Positions 39,460 through 48,238 are shown, numbered from the stretch's first letter. The stretch: DNA of 64,000 nt from Proteobacteria bacterium UBA7415 (GCA_002470515.1 DKML01000005.1:199942-263941); one strand, 5' to 3'. Program-made: numbers and translations. The notes: generated by a model from the letters alone, not told the origin.

Positions 39460-40434
39460 ATGATAGCCCTTAGCTCATTAAGAAAAAGAGTGTCCGCTAG
39501 TTTTTGCGTTGTCTGCTTTTCCTGTTTACCCCAAGCCCAAGCCCAAGAACCAGCTATAGAAGAGTTCGATTCAGTATGTGTTTTGAAATTGGTTCAGGAA
39601 GCCGACGTGACGATGTCAATTGGCGAGGTTCGAGATCGCTGCAAGCCTAAGGAAGATGTCACTCTGGTCGAGCAGCGCAATGAACGCGAACGCACATTGT
39701 TTGGCGATAAGTTCAGCATTTTGCTACACCGAGATAATTATTTACTACCCGTAACCCACAATCGCAAGCCGGGTAGAGCGCTGGATGAATTCGGTGAAGC
39801 TCGCGAGATAGATGCCGAAGAAATTAAGTTTCAAATAAGCCTCAAATCTTTGTTATTAAACAACTTACCGTTTGATGCGCAGCTGTTTGCAGCCTATACC
39901 AATCAATCACATTGGCAGGCGTACAACACAGATGATTCACGGCCATTCAGAGAAACCAACCATCAACCTGAAATATTTGTTGATATACCATTGGATCGAA
40001 AGTGGCGTGGCGTAAAACTCAATACATTACGTTTTGGTTTAAATCACCAGTCCAATGGCCGCTCTGGTGTTATCTCGCGCAGTTGGAACCGCACGTATGC
40101 TGAGTTGTTACTGTCGACTAAATACAGCGAAGTGGGCTTTAAAACGTGGTGGCAGGTTTCTACTGACGAAGATAACCCTGACATTGATGACTACATGGGT
40201 AATTTCCAGCTCGAAGCATTGCGCAAGATCGGCAAGCACCAACTGCACTTAATGTTGCGACACAATCTTAAAAGTGAGAGTCGCGGGGCTATAGAGCTTG
40301 GTGTTAGTCGAAACCTGGGTGCTCGAGAAGATTTGCGCCTGTACCTCCAATACTTTAATGGCTATGGAGAGAGCTTAATCGACTATGACCGCAAGACAGA
40401 GCGCATAGGTTTGGGGTTTAAAATCGGAAATTAG
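39460..40434 (+). CDS. pldA: outer-membrane phospholipase A1
   Basis: Calcium-dependent outer-membrane beta-barrel enzyme that hydrolyses phospholipids in the outer leaflet. ATG 39460 is preferred (324 residues). A signal peptide (ending about residue 28, AQAQE) precedes a short periplasmic stretch and the barrel. The catalytic signature GLNHQSNGRSG carries the active-site His and Ser in HQS, and the SWNRTY stretch holds the conserved Asn. Alternating strands end with GFKIGN, a normal C-terminal aromatic/hydrophobic barrel end. The N-terminal extension is longer than in E. coli PldA. Confidence 0.88.
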   Translation: MIALSSLRKRVSASFCVVCFSCLPQAQAQEPAIEEFDSVCVLKLVQEADVTMSIGEVRDRCKPKEDVTLVEQRNERERTLFGDKFSILLHRDNYLLPVTHNRKPGRALDEFGEAREIDAEEIKFQISLKSLLLNNLPFDAQLFAAYTNQSHWQAYNTDDSRPFRETNHQPEIFVDIPLDRKWRGVKLNTLRFGLNHQSNGRSGVISRSWNRTYAELLLSTKYSEVGFKTWWQVSTDEDNPDIDDYMGNFQLEALRKIGKHQLHLMLRHNLKSESRGAIELGVSRNLGAREDLRLYLQYFNGYGESLIDYDRKTERIGLGFKIGN

Positions 40435-40578
40435 CACTTTTTCATCTTTCTAAGGCAAACAATGCCAGAGAATGGCCTTAATACGCACTTTAGTTGTAAG
40501 TATCGGTTCCACCCTCAACCATCATTTGTAATAATCCACTCCACTACAAGAAGAGTACTTAAGAGTCGTTTGAGACCC

Positions 40579-43155
40579 ATGAAAACCGCAGAGATACGCA
40601 GCAAATTCTTATCCTTTTTCGAGCAAGAAGGGCATCGAGTGATGCCTAGTAGCTCGCTGGTGCCTGGTAATGACAATACCTTGTTGTTTACCAATGCGGG
40701 AATGGTGCAATTTAAGGATGTATTTCTAGGTAACGACCAAACGAGCTACAGTCGTGCTGTTACATCTCAACGCTGTGTAAGAGCAGGGGGCAAGCACAAC
40801 GACCTCGAAAACGTTGGTTATACCGCTCGCCACCACACCTTTTTTGAAATGCTGGGCAATTTTAGTTTTGGCGATTATTTTAAGCGCGAGGCGATTCAAT
40901 TTGCGTGGTCTTTTTTAACTGAAGAGTTAAAGCTGCCTAAAGACAAGCTATGGATTACCGTTTATGAGAAAGATGACGAAGCGGCATCAATCTGGTTAGA
41001 CGAAATTGGTATTGACCCAAAACAGTTTGCACGTATTGGCGAGAAAGATAATTTTTGGTCAATGGGCGATGTTGGCCCCTGCGGCCCATGCAGTGAGATC
41101 TTTTTTGATCATGGCGAACAGTATTGGGGAGGCCCTCCAGGAACCCCTGACGAAGACGGCGATCGCTTTATCGAGATATGGAACCTCGTTTTCATGCAAT
41201 ACAACCGTGGTAAGGACGGTGAATTGGTAGATCTTCCTAAACCATCCGTGGATACGGGAATGGGTTTGGAGCGCATAGCGGCGGTTATGCAACATGTAAA
41301 CAATAACTATGAAATCGATTTATTCGACCATCTAATTACCAGTATCTGCGATGTAGTAGGCGTTACTGACCGTAAGCATCATTCAGTGCGCGTCATTGCC
41401 GACCACATTCGTTCTTGCTCATTCATGCTGGTTGATGGCGTAACACCGTCGAACGAAGGGCGCGGTTATGTACTGCGCCGCATTATTCGCCGAGCTGTTC
41501 GCCATGGTTATCAGCTTGGTGCCAGCTCGCCATTCTTCCACAAGTTAGTCCCAGCCTTGGTCGCTGAAATGGGTGAAGCGTATCCAGAGCTAAAGGACGC
41601 GCAAGAAAAAATTGAACAAGGACTCCAGAAAGAAGAATTGCGTTTCGCCGAGACTTTGGATCAAGGCCTCAAGATATTTGAGCAAAAGATGACCGAAGTA
41701 AAAGGCGACGAAGTGCCGGGTGACTTAGTGTTCTTGTTGTACGACACCTATGGATTTCCAGTTGATCTAACCGCTGATGTAGCGCGTGAGCGTAAACTAA
41801 CTCTTGATATGAAGGGCTATGAAACGCGCATGCAGCAACAGCGCGAGCAGGCTAAATCTAAGAGCCAGTTTGCAGCGTCAGACGAAATAGATATTGACGT
41901 GTCGGTCGAGACGAACTTTATTGGTTATTCGCAATTAAGCGCAACGGCCAAGATACTAGCTTTTACCGCACTAGACGAAGGTCGGATTGCAGTCGCGTTA
42001 GACACTACTCCGTTTTATGCAGAAGGCGGTGGTCAGGTAGGCGATCGTGGTGTGATTAGTACTGCAAGCGCTAAGATGATTGTTGATGATTGCCGCAAGT
42101 TACCCAATGGTGCATTTTTGCACCTCGGTCGGATGCAATCAGGCTCGCTGACTGTAGGCGAAAGCGTTGATGTGGCGGTTGATTCTGTGGCTCGTTATGC
42201 AACAGCCGCAAATCACTCGGCAACTCACTTAATGCATGCAGCGTTAAAAGAAGTGCTGGGCGATCATGTACAACAACGCGGTTCTATGGTTAATCAAGAA
42301 CGCTTAAGGTTCGACTTTTCTAACGAAGGGCCCGTAAGCGCAGCGCAAATTGCTGAGGTTGAGCGTAAGGTCAATCAAAATATATTTCTGAAGTTACCAG
42401 TAACGTCAGCATCAATGCCGATCGCCGAAGCCAAAGCGGCTGGTGCGGAAGCGTTGTTTGATGAGAAGTATGGCGAAGAAGTTAGAGTCATCTCCATGGG
42501 TGATTACTCATTAGAGTTGTGTGGCGGAACGCACGTAAGCAACACGTCGGAAATCGGCTTGTTTAAGATAATTGCTGAGTCGGGTATTGCGGCTGGCGTT
42601 CGTCGACTCGAAGCGGTGACGCAAGAGGGTGCCTTTAAGTGGGTTAACGAACAACAAGCTTTAATTCGTGCTGCCGCAGACGAGCTGAGAACAGCGCCCG
42701 TAAAGCTTGTAGAGCGCATTGGCCAAGTACTCCATAATGTTAAGTCGCTTGAAGCCGACAAGAAACAATTACAAAAATTGTTAACCAGTGGGCAAGGTGG
42801 TGCAGATATTAATGCGTCTACAGTAGAGGTTAACGGCGTTGCCGTATTAGCGTTAAAAATGGAAGGCGCCGACAAAGATTTGTTAAGACAAACGATTGAT
42901 CAGTTTAAGGACAAGCACGAAAACGGTGTAGTCGTATTAGCAGCAGAAATTGACGGTAAGCCTAAGCTAGTCGCCGGTGTGTCTAAAGGTTTAACTAAAC
43001 AATACCAAGCCGGAAAGCTCATTCAACACTTAACTGGGTTAGTGGGCGGTCGTGGTGGTGGTCGCCCTGATATGGCTGAAGGTGGCGTGCCTACTGTGGC
43101 GGACCTTGATACGTGCCTCGCTCAGGTCAATACTTGGATAGAAGAGCAGGGATAG
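40579..43155 (+). CDS. alaS: alanyl-tRNA synthetase
   Basis: Charges tRNA-Ala. I start at ATG 40579 (MKTAEIRSKFLSFFEQEGH), giving 858 residues; an upstream in-frame start would add 39 residues not seen in the family. The aminoacylation core has HHTFFEMLGNFSFGDYFK, FWSMGDVGPCGPCSEIF and RRIIRRAVRHG. The editing domain has HSATHLMHAAL and CGGTHVSNTSEIGLFKI with the zinc-binding HxxxH and CxxxH. The C-terminal C-Ala domain is present. The order alaS-lysC-csrA is conserved in gammaproteobacteria. Confidence 0.97.
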   Translation: MKTAEIRSKFLSFFEQEGHRVMPSSSLVPGNDNTLLFTNAGMVQFKDVFLGNDQTSYSRAVTSQRCVRAGGKHNDLENVGYTARHHTFFEMLGNFSFGDYFKREAIQFAWSFLTEELKLPKDKLWITVYEKDDEAASIWLDEIGIDPKQFARIGEKDNFWSMGDVGPCGPCSEIFFDHGEQYWGGPPGTPDEDGDRFIEIWNLVFMQYNRGKDGELVDLPKPSVDTGMGLERIAAVMQHVNNNYEIDLFDHLITSICDVVGVTDRKHHSVRVIADHIRSCSFMLVDGVTPSNEGRGYVLRRIIRRAVRHGYQLGASSPFFHKLVPALVAEMGEAYPELKDAQEKIEQGLQKEELRFAETLDQGLKIFEQKMTEVKGDEVPGDLVFLLYDTYGFPVDLTADVARERKLTLDMKGYETRMQQQREQAKSKSQFAASDEIDIDVSVETNFIGYSQLSATAKILAFTALDEGRIAVALDTTPFYAEGGGQVGDRGVISTASAKMIVDDCRKLPNGAFLHLGRMQSGSLTVGESVDVAVDSVARYATAANHSATHLMHAALKEVLGDHVQQRGSMVNQERLRFDFSNEGPVSAAQIAEVERKVNQNIFLKLPVTSASMPIAEAKAAGAEALFDEKYGEEVRVISMGDYSLELCGGTHVSNTSEIGLFKIIAESGIAAGVRRLEAVTQEGAFKWVNEQQALIRAAADELRTAPVKLVERIGQVLHNVKSLEADKKQLQKLLTSGQGGADINASTVEVNGVAVLALKMEGADKDLLRQTIDQFKDKHENGVVVLAAEIDGKPKLVAGVSKGLTKQYQAGKLIQHLTGLVGGRGGGRPDMAEGGVPTVADLDTCLAQVNTWIEEQG

Positions 43156-43243
43156 GGCTGATGCAGGTAATTGCCAACATCAGCGTTGATGCTCAAGCAA
43201 CAACGCAGCAGAGACTTGTTTCTCACTTTTTGTGGGGAAGCCT

Positions 43244-44467
43244 GTGCTGACCATTGTCGAGAAGTTTGGTGGTACCTCGGTAGGCTCGGTTGAGCGTATT
43301 AAAGCCGTTGCTGAGCACATTGCCAAAAAACGCGCGTTAGGCGAGCGTATTGTGGTGGTCGTGTCGGCTATGAGTGGCGAGACTAATCGCTTAATTGCAC
43401 TTGCGCATGATTTATCTGAATCACCAAGTCCGCGTGAAATGGACGTGCTTATTTCCACCGGCGAACAAGTAACGATTGCCTTACTGGCGATGGCCTTGCA
43501 TGAATACGGCGTTAAAGCTAAGTCATATACAGGCTCTCAGGTGAGTATCCGCACTGACAATGTTTATTCTAAAGCAAGAATTGTTGATATCGATGGCCAA
43601 CGTATTGTCGACGATCTTAATGACGACACGGTGGTCGTCGTTGCTGGGTTTCAGGGCAGCAATGAGAAAGGCGAAATCACAACACTTGGAAGAGGGGGCT
43701 CAGACACCACTGCTGTGGCCCTAGCAGCGGCCATAAAAGCCGATGAGTGTCGTATCTATACTGATGTGGATGGTATCTATACTACCGACCCTAGAGTAGT
43801 ACCAGAGGCCCGCAGATTAGATCGAATCACAGCTGAAGAAATGCTAGAAATGGCGAGCTTGGGCGCAAAGGTCTTGCAGACTCGCTCTGTAGAGTTCGCT
43901 AATAAATATAAAGTGCCGTTAAGAGTGTTGTCTTCTTTTGAAGATGGTCCGGGCACATTGATCCATTACGACCAAGAGGGTGATCCAATGGAAGCGCCAT
44001 TAATCTCTGGCATTGCATCGCAGCGCGATGAGGCCAAACTAACGATTCGCCGTATACCAGATCAACCGGGCGTAGCCCATAAAGTGCTCGGACCAGTATC
44101 GGCAGCGCACATTAACGTTGATGTGATCATTCAGAACGCCAGTGAAAAGGGTTTTACTGACCTTACGTTTACCGTACCGCGCCCTGACTTTAAGGCGTGT
44201 AAGAAAATTCTTGAACAGTTGGTGATTGATCTGGGCGCACAAGATATTCGTACCGACGAAGAAATTGCTAAGGTGTCGATTGTAGGAGTAGGGATGCGCT
44301 CGCACACAGGTGTGGCTCATTTAATGTTTCAAACATTGGCTGAAAACGACATTAATATCTTGATGATTTCGACGTCTGAAATCAAAGTTTCGGTAATAAT
44401 TAGCGAAGAGCAACACGACCTTGCCGTGCAATCTTTGCACCGCGCGTTCGAGCTTCACAAGTTTTAA
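43244..44467 (+). CDS. lysC: aspartokinase
   Basis: Phosphorylates aspartate, the first step to lysine, threonine and methionine. I use GTG 43244 (about 407 residues, MLTIVEKFGGTSVG), preceded by GGGGAAG; a GTG 12 bp upstream is within that ribosome-binding site. The kinase domain has KFGGTSVGS, ISTGEQVTIALL, TTLGRGGSDTTAVALAAA and CRIYTDVDGIYTTDPR. Two ACT domains follow (about 265-405) for feedback control by amino acids. It is a monofunctional aspartokinase. Confidence 0.95.
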   Translation: MLTIVEKFGGTSVGSVERIKAVAEHIAKKRALGERIVVVVSAMSGETNRLIALAHDLSESPSPREMDVLISTGEQVTIALLAMALHEYGVKAKSYTGSQVSIRTDNVYSKARIVDIDGQRIVDDLNDDTVVVVAGFQGSNEKGEITTLGRGGSDTTAVALAAAIKADECRIYTDVDGIYTTDPRVVPEARRLDRITAEEMLEMASLGAKVLQTRSVEFANKYKVPLRVLSSFEDGPGTLIHYDQEGDPMEAPLISGIASQRDEAKLTIRRIPDQPGVAHKVLGPVSAAHINVDVIIQNASEKGFTDLTFTVPRPDFKACKKILEQLVIDLGAQDIRTDEEIAKVSIVGVGMRSHTGVAHLMFQTLAENDINILMISTSEIKVSVIISEEQHDLAVQSLHRAFELHKF

Positions 44468-44543
44468 GCACGGTCATACGAATTTATTGGTATTTTTAGC
44501 CTTCCAGAGGGCATCAAAAGCTGGAATTCTGAAATGAGTTCCC

Positions 44544-44549
44544 TATAAT
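44544..44549 (+). promoter_or_regulatory. candidate -10 element of the csrA promoter
   Basis: TATAAT is present about 120 bp upstream of the csrA ATG, in CCCTATAATACGCC. The -35 region upstream is poor (about TGGAAT), so this is a tentative promoter for csrA and possibly the tRNA genes behind it. Confidence 0.4.
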
Positions 44550-44669
44550 ACGCCCTCTTGCTACAGGGAAGGTTGACCGCAATTACGACTGTAAGCTTTC
44601 GAGCTACGTCGACTTGAGAAGTAAAGTCGATGATGCGTAAAATAGTGGTCTAAAAGTTTGGAGAGCCTG

Positions 44670-45011
44670 ATGTTGATTTTAACTCGTCGTATTAACGAAA
44701 CCCTAAATATCGGTGATGATATTCAAGTCACTGTGTTGGGTATTAAAGGTAATCAGGTAAGAATTGGTATTAACGCCCCACGCGACGTCCCTGTTCATCG
44801 CGAGGAGATTTACCAAAAGATTTTGCAAGAAGATGGTTCTGACGTAGCGCCTAAGAACGCCGTTGAAAGCGAAACGACCGAAGTAGTAGCTGCACAAGAA
44901 GAGCAGATCACAAAGGAAGTTGAGTTAGACGAACCGGATTCTTACGATAGTGATCACGATCGTCGCGGAGTAGATTATTTCAGCGATGAAGATTCACTAG
45001 GTAACAAGTAA
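44670..45011 (+). CDS. csrA: CsrA/RsmA carbon storage regulator with acidic C-terminal extension
   Basis: RNA-binding dimer that controls translation of GGA-motif mRNAs. The CsrA core is residues 1-60 ([51 protein letters not shown]), with RRINE and the VPVHREEIY patch typical of the RNA surface. I start at ATG 44670, preceded by GGAGAG. The total of 113 residues is about 50 longer than usual CsrA. The extra tail (about 61-113) is strongly acidic (Glu/Asp) and low-complexity. Its role is unknown; it might modulate RNA binding. Confidence 0.93.
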   Translation: MLILTRRINETLNIGDDIQVTVLGIKGNQVRIGINAPRDVPVHREEIYQKILQEDGSDVAPKNAVESETTEVVAAQEEQITKEVELDEPDSYDSDHDRRGVDYFSDEDSLGNK

Positions 45012-45054
45012 CACATTAGAAGCTAAGTTTTTTTGAGCTTTTAATAGCGTCGAC

Positions 45055-45147
45055 GGAGAAGTGGCCGAGTGGCTGAAGGCGCTCCCCTGCTAAGGGAGTA
45101 TAGGGTTTATAGCTCTATCGAGGGTTCGAATCCCTCCTTCTCCGCCA
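45055..45147 (+). tRNA. tRNA-Ser(GCU)
   Basis: A 93-nt gene including CCA. The acceptor stem is GGAGAAG with CTTCTCC, and the discriminator G precedes CCA. The anticodon stem is CTCCC/GGGAG with loop CTGCTAA, giving anticodon GCU, which reads AGC/AGU serine codons. The long variable arm expected for serine tRNA is present, and the T arm GAGGGTTCGAATCCCTC is intact. It lies 43 bp after csrA. Confidence 0.95.
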
Positions 45148-45328
45148 TTTTTTAAAGTTTTAGAGAGTTTCGGTAATTACGGATCTCATAAAAGACTTCA
45201 GAAAATGGGCGTAAACACTTGCGGTTTAGCGTTAGTTTTATTACATTGCGCTCCGCAGTACAAACGTAGTGATCAAACAGAGCATTTGCTCTTAAGAAAA
45301 CAGCGTTGACAGATTTTAGAAGAGATAC

Positions 45329-45405
45329 GCGCATGTAGCTCAGCTGGATAGAGTACCTGGCTACGAACCAGGTGGTCGGAGGTTCGAATCCTTCCATGCG
45401 CGCCA
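45329..45405 (+). tRNA. tRNA-Arg(ACG)
   Basis: A 77-nt gene including CCA. GCGCATG pairs with CATGCGC in the acceptor stem. The D arm (TAGCTCAGCTGGATAGAG), anticodon stem CCTGG/CCAGG with loop CTACGAA (anticodon ACG) and T arm GGAGGTTCGAATCCTTCC are all present. Anticodon A34 would be edited to inosine by TadA. It is a known integration target for many islands. Confidence 0.95.
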
Positions 45406-45410
45406 AATAC

Positions 45411-45446
45411 AAAACCCTTGTCATCGAAGATGGCGGGGGTTTTTTA
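45411..45446 (+). terminator. rho-independent terminator after tRNA-Arg
   Basis: CCCTTGTCATC pairs with GATGGCGGGGG (several U-G pairs) around a GAA loop and is followed by TTTTTTATTT. It lies just behind the tRNA and ends its transcript. Confidence 0.7.
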
Positions 45447-45485
45447 TTTGGTATGTATGAAAGTATGAAGAGAACCTCTGTTCGA

Positions 45486-45554
45486 CAAAATTGCCAGGAG
45501 CAATTTTGAACGGCCGCAGGCCGCCCCGTAAGGGGAGAGGCGCAAGGACGCGCC
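45486..45554 (+). other. compact four-hairpin element with GGA loops
   Basis: Four consecutive stem-loops follow each other with almost no gaps: CAAAATTGC/GCAATTTTG with loop CAGGA (45486-45508), CGGCC/GGCCG with loop GCA (45511-45523), CCCC/GGGG with loop GTAA (45524-45535), and GGCGC/GCGCC with loop AAGGAC (45539-45554). Two of the four loops have the GGA core that CsrA recognises. The element lies between the two copies of the tRNA-Arg 3' end. It could be a structured RNA, a repeat element, or both. Confidence 0.55.
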
Positions 45555-45584
45555 GAATAATCCTTCCATGCGCGCCAAACAACG

Positions 45585-45616
45585 AACCCCTAGCACGAAT
45601 GTGCTAGGGGTTTTTT
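45585..45616 (+). terminator. strong rho-independent terminator after second tRNA-end copy
   Basis: AACCCCTAGCAC and GTGCTAGGGGTT form a perfect 12-bp stem around GAAT, followed by more T residues. It lies 6 bp after the second copy of the tRNA 3' end, mirroring the layout of the true tRNA and its terminator. Confidence 0.85.
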
Positions 45617-45649
45617 GTTTGGCGCTTATGTAAGTATGACGAGAACTCG

Positions 45650-45988
45650 ATCGCGGGTGATATCTACGGGGGCGATTTTAGAGTTGGTGATTCGGCTTTA
45701 CAAAAGTTGAACTCGTTGCAGCAAGTGCAGCCCTCCAATAAGGGGTATCGATTTCAGGCTTCAGCTCTATTGGGATGGTCAAATTTACCACTGCTGTGCC
45801 AGATCAAACAACCCACTCTTGTTCTTCATGGCATTGACGACCCACTAATACCATTGGTGAATGCACAATTAACCGCGAAAGCAATTACGAATAGTCAAAT
45901 AGAGGTTTTGGATTGCGGCCATCTTTTTGCTCTAACCCGAACAAAACAAATGATCGGTATGATCGAGCGGTTTGTGGAATCGGATTAG
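45650..45988 (+). pseudogene. C-terminal remnant of a PHA-depolymerase-like alpha/beta hydrolase
   Basis: The frame is open from about 45650 and gives IAGDIYGGDFRVGDSAL, then NKGYRFQASALLGWSNLPLLCQIKQPTLVLHGIDDPLIPLVNAQLTA and LDCGHLFALTRTKQM. These are the C-terminal segments of poly(3-hydroxyalkanoate) depolymerase/alpha-beta hydrolases, with the acid (DDP) and catalytic histidine (CGHLF) of the triad. The N-terminal half, with the nucleophile elbow, is missing, and the frame begins right after the tRNA scar. It is therefore most likely a truncated pseudogene left by a recombination or deletion. A TTG at 45707 could drive a small product, but it would lack the nucleophile. Confidence 0.7.
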
Positions 45989-46166
45989 TGCCCACGGCAT
46001 TGGTACGAGAACTAAATGGTTGTTTGGAAAGTGCAAGCCTGGCGTTGGTCGATAACTAATTGTCACGCTTTGTAAAGACATACTACTCATGGTCTTGGTA
46101 CTTTCAATCTATTGAAGAGTTCGTCCGAATTGGGGGCTCATTGTTGTGATATGAAAGGTGAAATAG

Positions 46167-46940
46167 ATGAGTCAGAATATGTTTTCTCTTGATGAAAAAG
46201 TTGTAATGGTTACCGGGGCGTCTTCCGGGTTAGGACATACGATCGCGAAGGGCCTGTCGAAGCAGGGAGCAATCATCGTCGCAGCAGCTCGAAGAGCAGA
46301 GCGCCTCGATGTCCTTGTGGACGAGATTGTTGCTGAGGGAGGAAGAGCAATTGCTGTGGAAATGGATGTTGCGCAGCGAGAGAGTGTTAACAATGCTATT
46401 GATATGGCCGAAGCAAGCTGCGGAACCATCGAAGTCTTAGTAAATAATGCTGGTGTAGCCGATACAAAGAACTTCTTAAAAATAACTGAATCTAGCCGTG
46501 ATTATGTGATGGGCGTAAATTTTAACGGGGTTTGGAATGTCGCTCAGGAAGTAGCTGACCGATTGGTCTCTGCCGGAAAACCGGGGTCTATTATAAATAT
46601 AGGATCTGTACTAGGGCTCACTGCTCATCCTGGGCAGACTGCATACTGTGCCTCTAAGGCCGCGGTTGTACATTTAACAAAAGCTATGTCGATAGATTTG
46701 ATGCGTCATCAGATAAGCGTTAATGCAATCGCGCCGGGTTGGTTTAAAACTGAGATGAACGAACACTATTTCAACTCTCCCGATGGAAAAGCCTACGTTG
46801 AAAGGATGCCTGCACGCCGTCTAGGGAATCCTGAAGAGCTCTTAGGTGCGGTGATTCTACTGGCGAGCGATGCTGGTTCATTTATCAATGGAGTAGTTTT
46901 GCCAGTGGACGGAGCCATTAGTGTACTGGGTATTGTTTAG
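46167..46940 (+). CDS. SDR family oxidoreductase (FabG-like)
   Basis: A 257-residue short-chain dehydrogenase. The nucleotide motif TGASSGLGHTIAKG is at residues about 17-30, the NNAG strand motif is in EVLVNNAGVADT, and the active site is Ser in NIGSVLG and Tyr-x3-Lys in TAYCASKAAVV. The chain ends with the usual SDR C-terminal stretch (DGAISVLGIV). It oxidises or reduces an alcohol/ketone; the substrate is unknown. It is the first complete gene of the accessory cluster. Confidence 0.92.
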   Translation: MSQNMFSLDEKVVMVTGASSGLGHTIAKGLSKQGAIIVAAARRAERLDVLVDEIVAEGGRAIAVEMDVAQRESVNNAIDMAEASCGTIEVLVNNAGVADTKNFLKITESSRDYVMGVNFNGVWNVAQEVADRLVSAGKPGSIINIGSVLGLTAHPGQTAYCASKAAVVHLTKAMSIDLMRHQISVNAIAPGWFKTEMNEHYFNSPDGKAYVERMPARRLGNPEELLGAVILLASDAGSFINGVVLPVDGAISVLGIV

Positions 46941-47214
46941 TCTTAGATGGTTTTCTTTGACGTCAGTTGAAAGTTACGGGCAACCTTTATTTTCTTTGAT
47001 TCACGTTTTGAAGATCGATAAGAAAGAACCATTTGTCATCATCAGTAAATGCATTGTCACGCGAAGTTAAGACGCGCAAGCGCTCCATGTCTAATATTCT
47101 TGTAATAAGAATACTTAGAAGCGGGGACATTTGAGTCACACTTTTAGATGAACCCCGTTGTCTCGGCAACGAAGATCTGCGAGCACTAACAAACACTATA
47201 AATAGGAGAATACG

Positions 47215-47982
47215 ATGTCTGACGAGAAAAAATTTGGGCGGTTAACCCCAGAAAATTTTGGCCATGCGATGCCAGCCCACAACCCAGCATACATAAAAGG
47301 GCCATGGTATTACCGTGATACTGAAGTGGTGATGATTACTTATCTAACAGACGAGGATAAAGCGCTTGATCTTCTACCCTCAGACCTAGAGCTTGTGCAG
47401 CCTGCCATGGCTTTTATGGTGATTGAGTTTAATCACTTCACAACCAGTGGTGGCCCCTATGGCGAAGTTTATACAGGTGTTTTGTGCATGCACGAAGGGC
47501 AAATGTATGGCTACACAAATGGTGTTTATGTAACCACTGAAAACGCTCTATTGCCAGGTCGGGAAATATGGGGTTTTGGTAAAAAAATGGCCCATAATAT
47601 TTCGGTTAAACAGCTTGGCACTGGTGAGATCGAGGCTAAAGTTGAAGTTCACGAAGGAACTACAAACGTTCATTGTTTGATGAAGCCCGAAGTAAATCAG
47701 CCAGCGTCAATTCTAGAAGACATGCCACTCGCCGTACTCAAGGTTATTCCTGGTGTTGATGGGCAAAGCCCAGACGTTTTACAACTAAATTCAGTTCTTT
47801 TTAAAGGTGTTCCACACAAAGGAGCCGACGGAAAAGATGAGTTGTATACCGGTAGTGCCACGCTTGAAGTGGACAATGTTTCGGACGTAAGCCTTCCAGT
47901 GATTCAGGTTGTTGATGCGAAGTATATGCGAATGACCGCGGATCTCCCATACGGTGAAACTATTAAAGACTACCTGGCCTAG
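47215..47982 (+). CDS. acetoacetate decarboxylase-family protein
   Basis: A 255-residue protein of the acetoacetate decarboxylase (ADC) superfamily. The signature REIWGFGKKMA near residues 117-125 matches the catalytic region of ADC, where the first lysine of the KK pair forms the Schiff base; both lysines are kept. The family fold is evident in WYYRDTEVVMITYLTDEDKALDLLP and in FMVIEFNHFTTSGGPYGEVYTGVL. ADC-like proteins can catalyse decarboxylation or aldol/dehydration chemistry on other substrates. It is in the same direction as the SDR, with an AGGAG-type ribosome-binding site. Confidence 0.88.
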   Translation: MSDEKKFGRLTPENFGHAMPAHNPAYIKGPWYYRDTEVVMITYLTDEDKALDLLPSDLELVQPAMAFMVIEFNHFTTSGGPYGEVYTGVLCMHEGQMYGYTNGVYVTTENALLPGREIWGFGKKMAHNISVKQLGTGEIEAKVEVHEGTTNVHCLMKPEVNQPASILEDMPLAVLKVIPGVDGQSPDVLQLNSVLFKGVPHKGADGKDELYTGSATLEVDNVSDVSLPVIQVVDAKYMRMTADLPYGETIKDYLA

Positions 47983-48238
47983 TTAAGAGAGAGCCTACTG
48001 GCCAAAATCTGTGCAATGTTCTATGTGCGTGTTGGATGGTTGAACGGAAGATCGCTACGAGATGTCCATTCAATATAGGGCTATCGTTCTTGATTCTTAA
48101 CATGCCTGTCAGAACGAACTGTTTTCTTCAGTTTAGGGAAACTAAATTTTCTTACTGAAAAGCATAGTGTGTAGTCATCCTGTTCAATTATTTAGCGTGC
48201 GATGACAGATATAGCCCCACAAAGCGATAGGAGTTACC

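Larger units (their letters stand above)
45387..45579 (+). repeat. duplicated tRNA-Arg 3' end
   Basis: A 21-bp exact repeat (AATCCTTCCATGCGCGCC plus AAA) occurs at 45387-45407, inside the tRNA-Arg 3' end, and again at 45559-45579. Each copy is followed by a terminator and then a related GTATGA-x-GAGAAC-like stretch, so the block behind each copy is similar over roughly 90 bp. This indicates tandem duplication or an attachment-type scar. Confidence 0.85.

Noticed and set aside
45152..45424. A 90-residue minus-strand frame across tRNA-Arg reading ARMEGFEPPTTWF...
   Set aside because: It is antisense to the tRNA gene and its terminator; this type of translated tRNA is a common annotation artefact.
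46987..47196. Minus-strand 69-residue frame between SDR and ADC-family genes
   Set aside because: No motif, no ribosome-binding site, and it occupies the promoter gap of the ADC-family gene.
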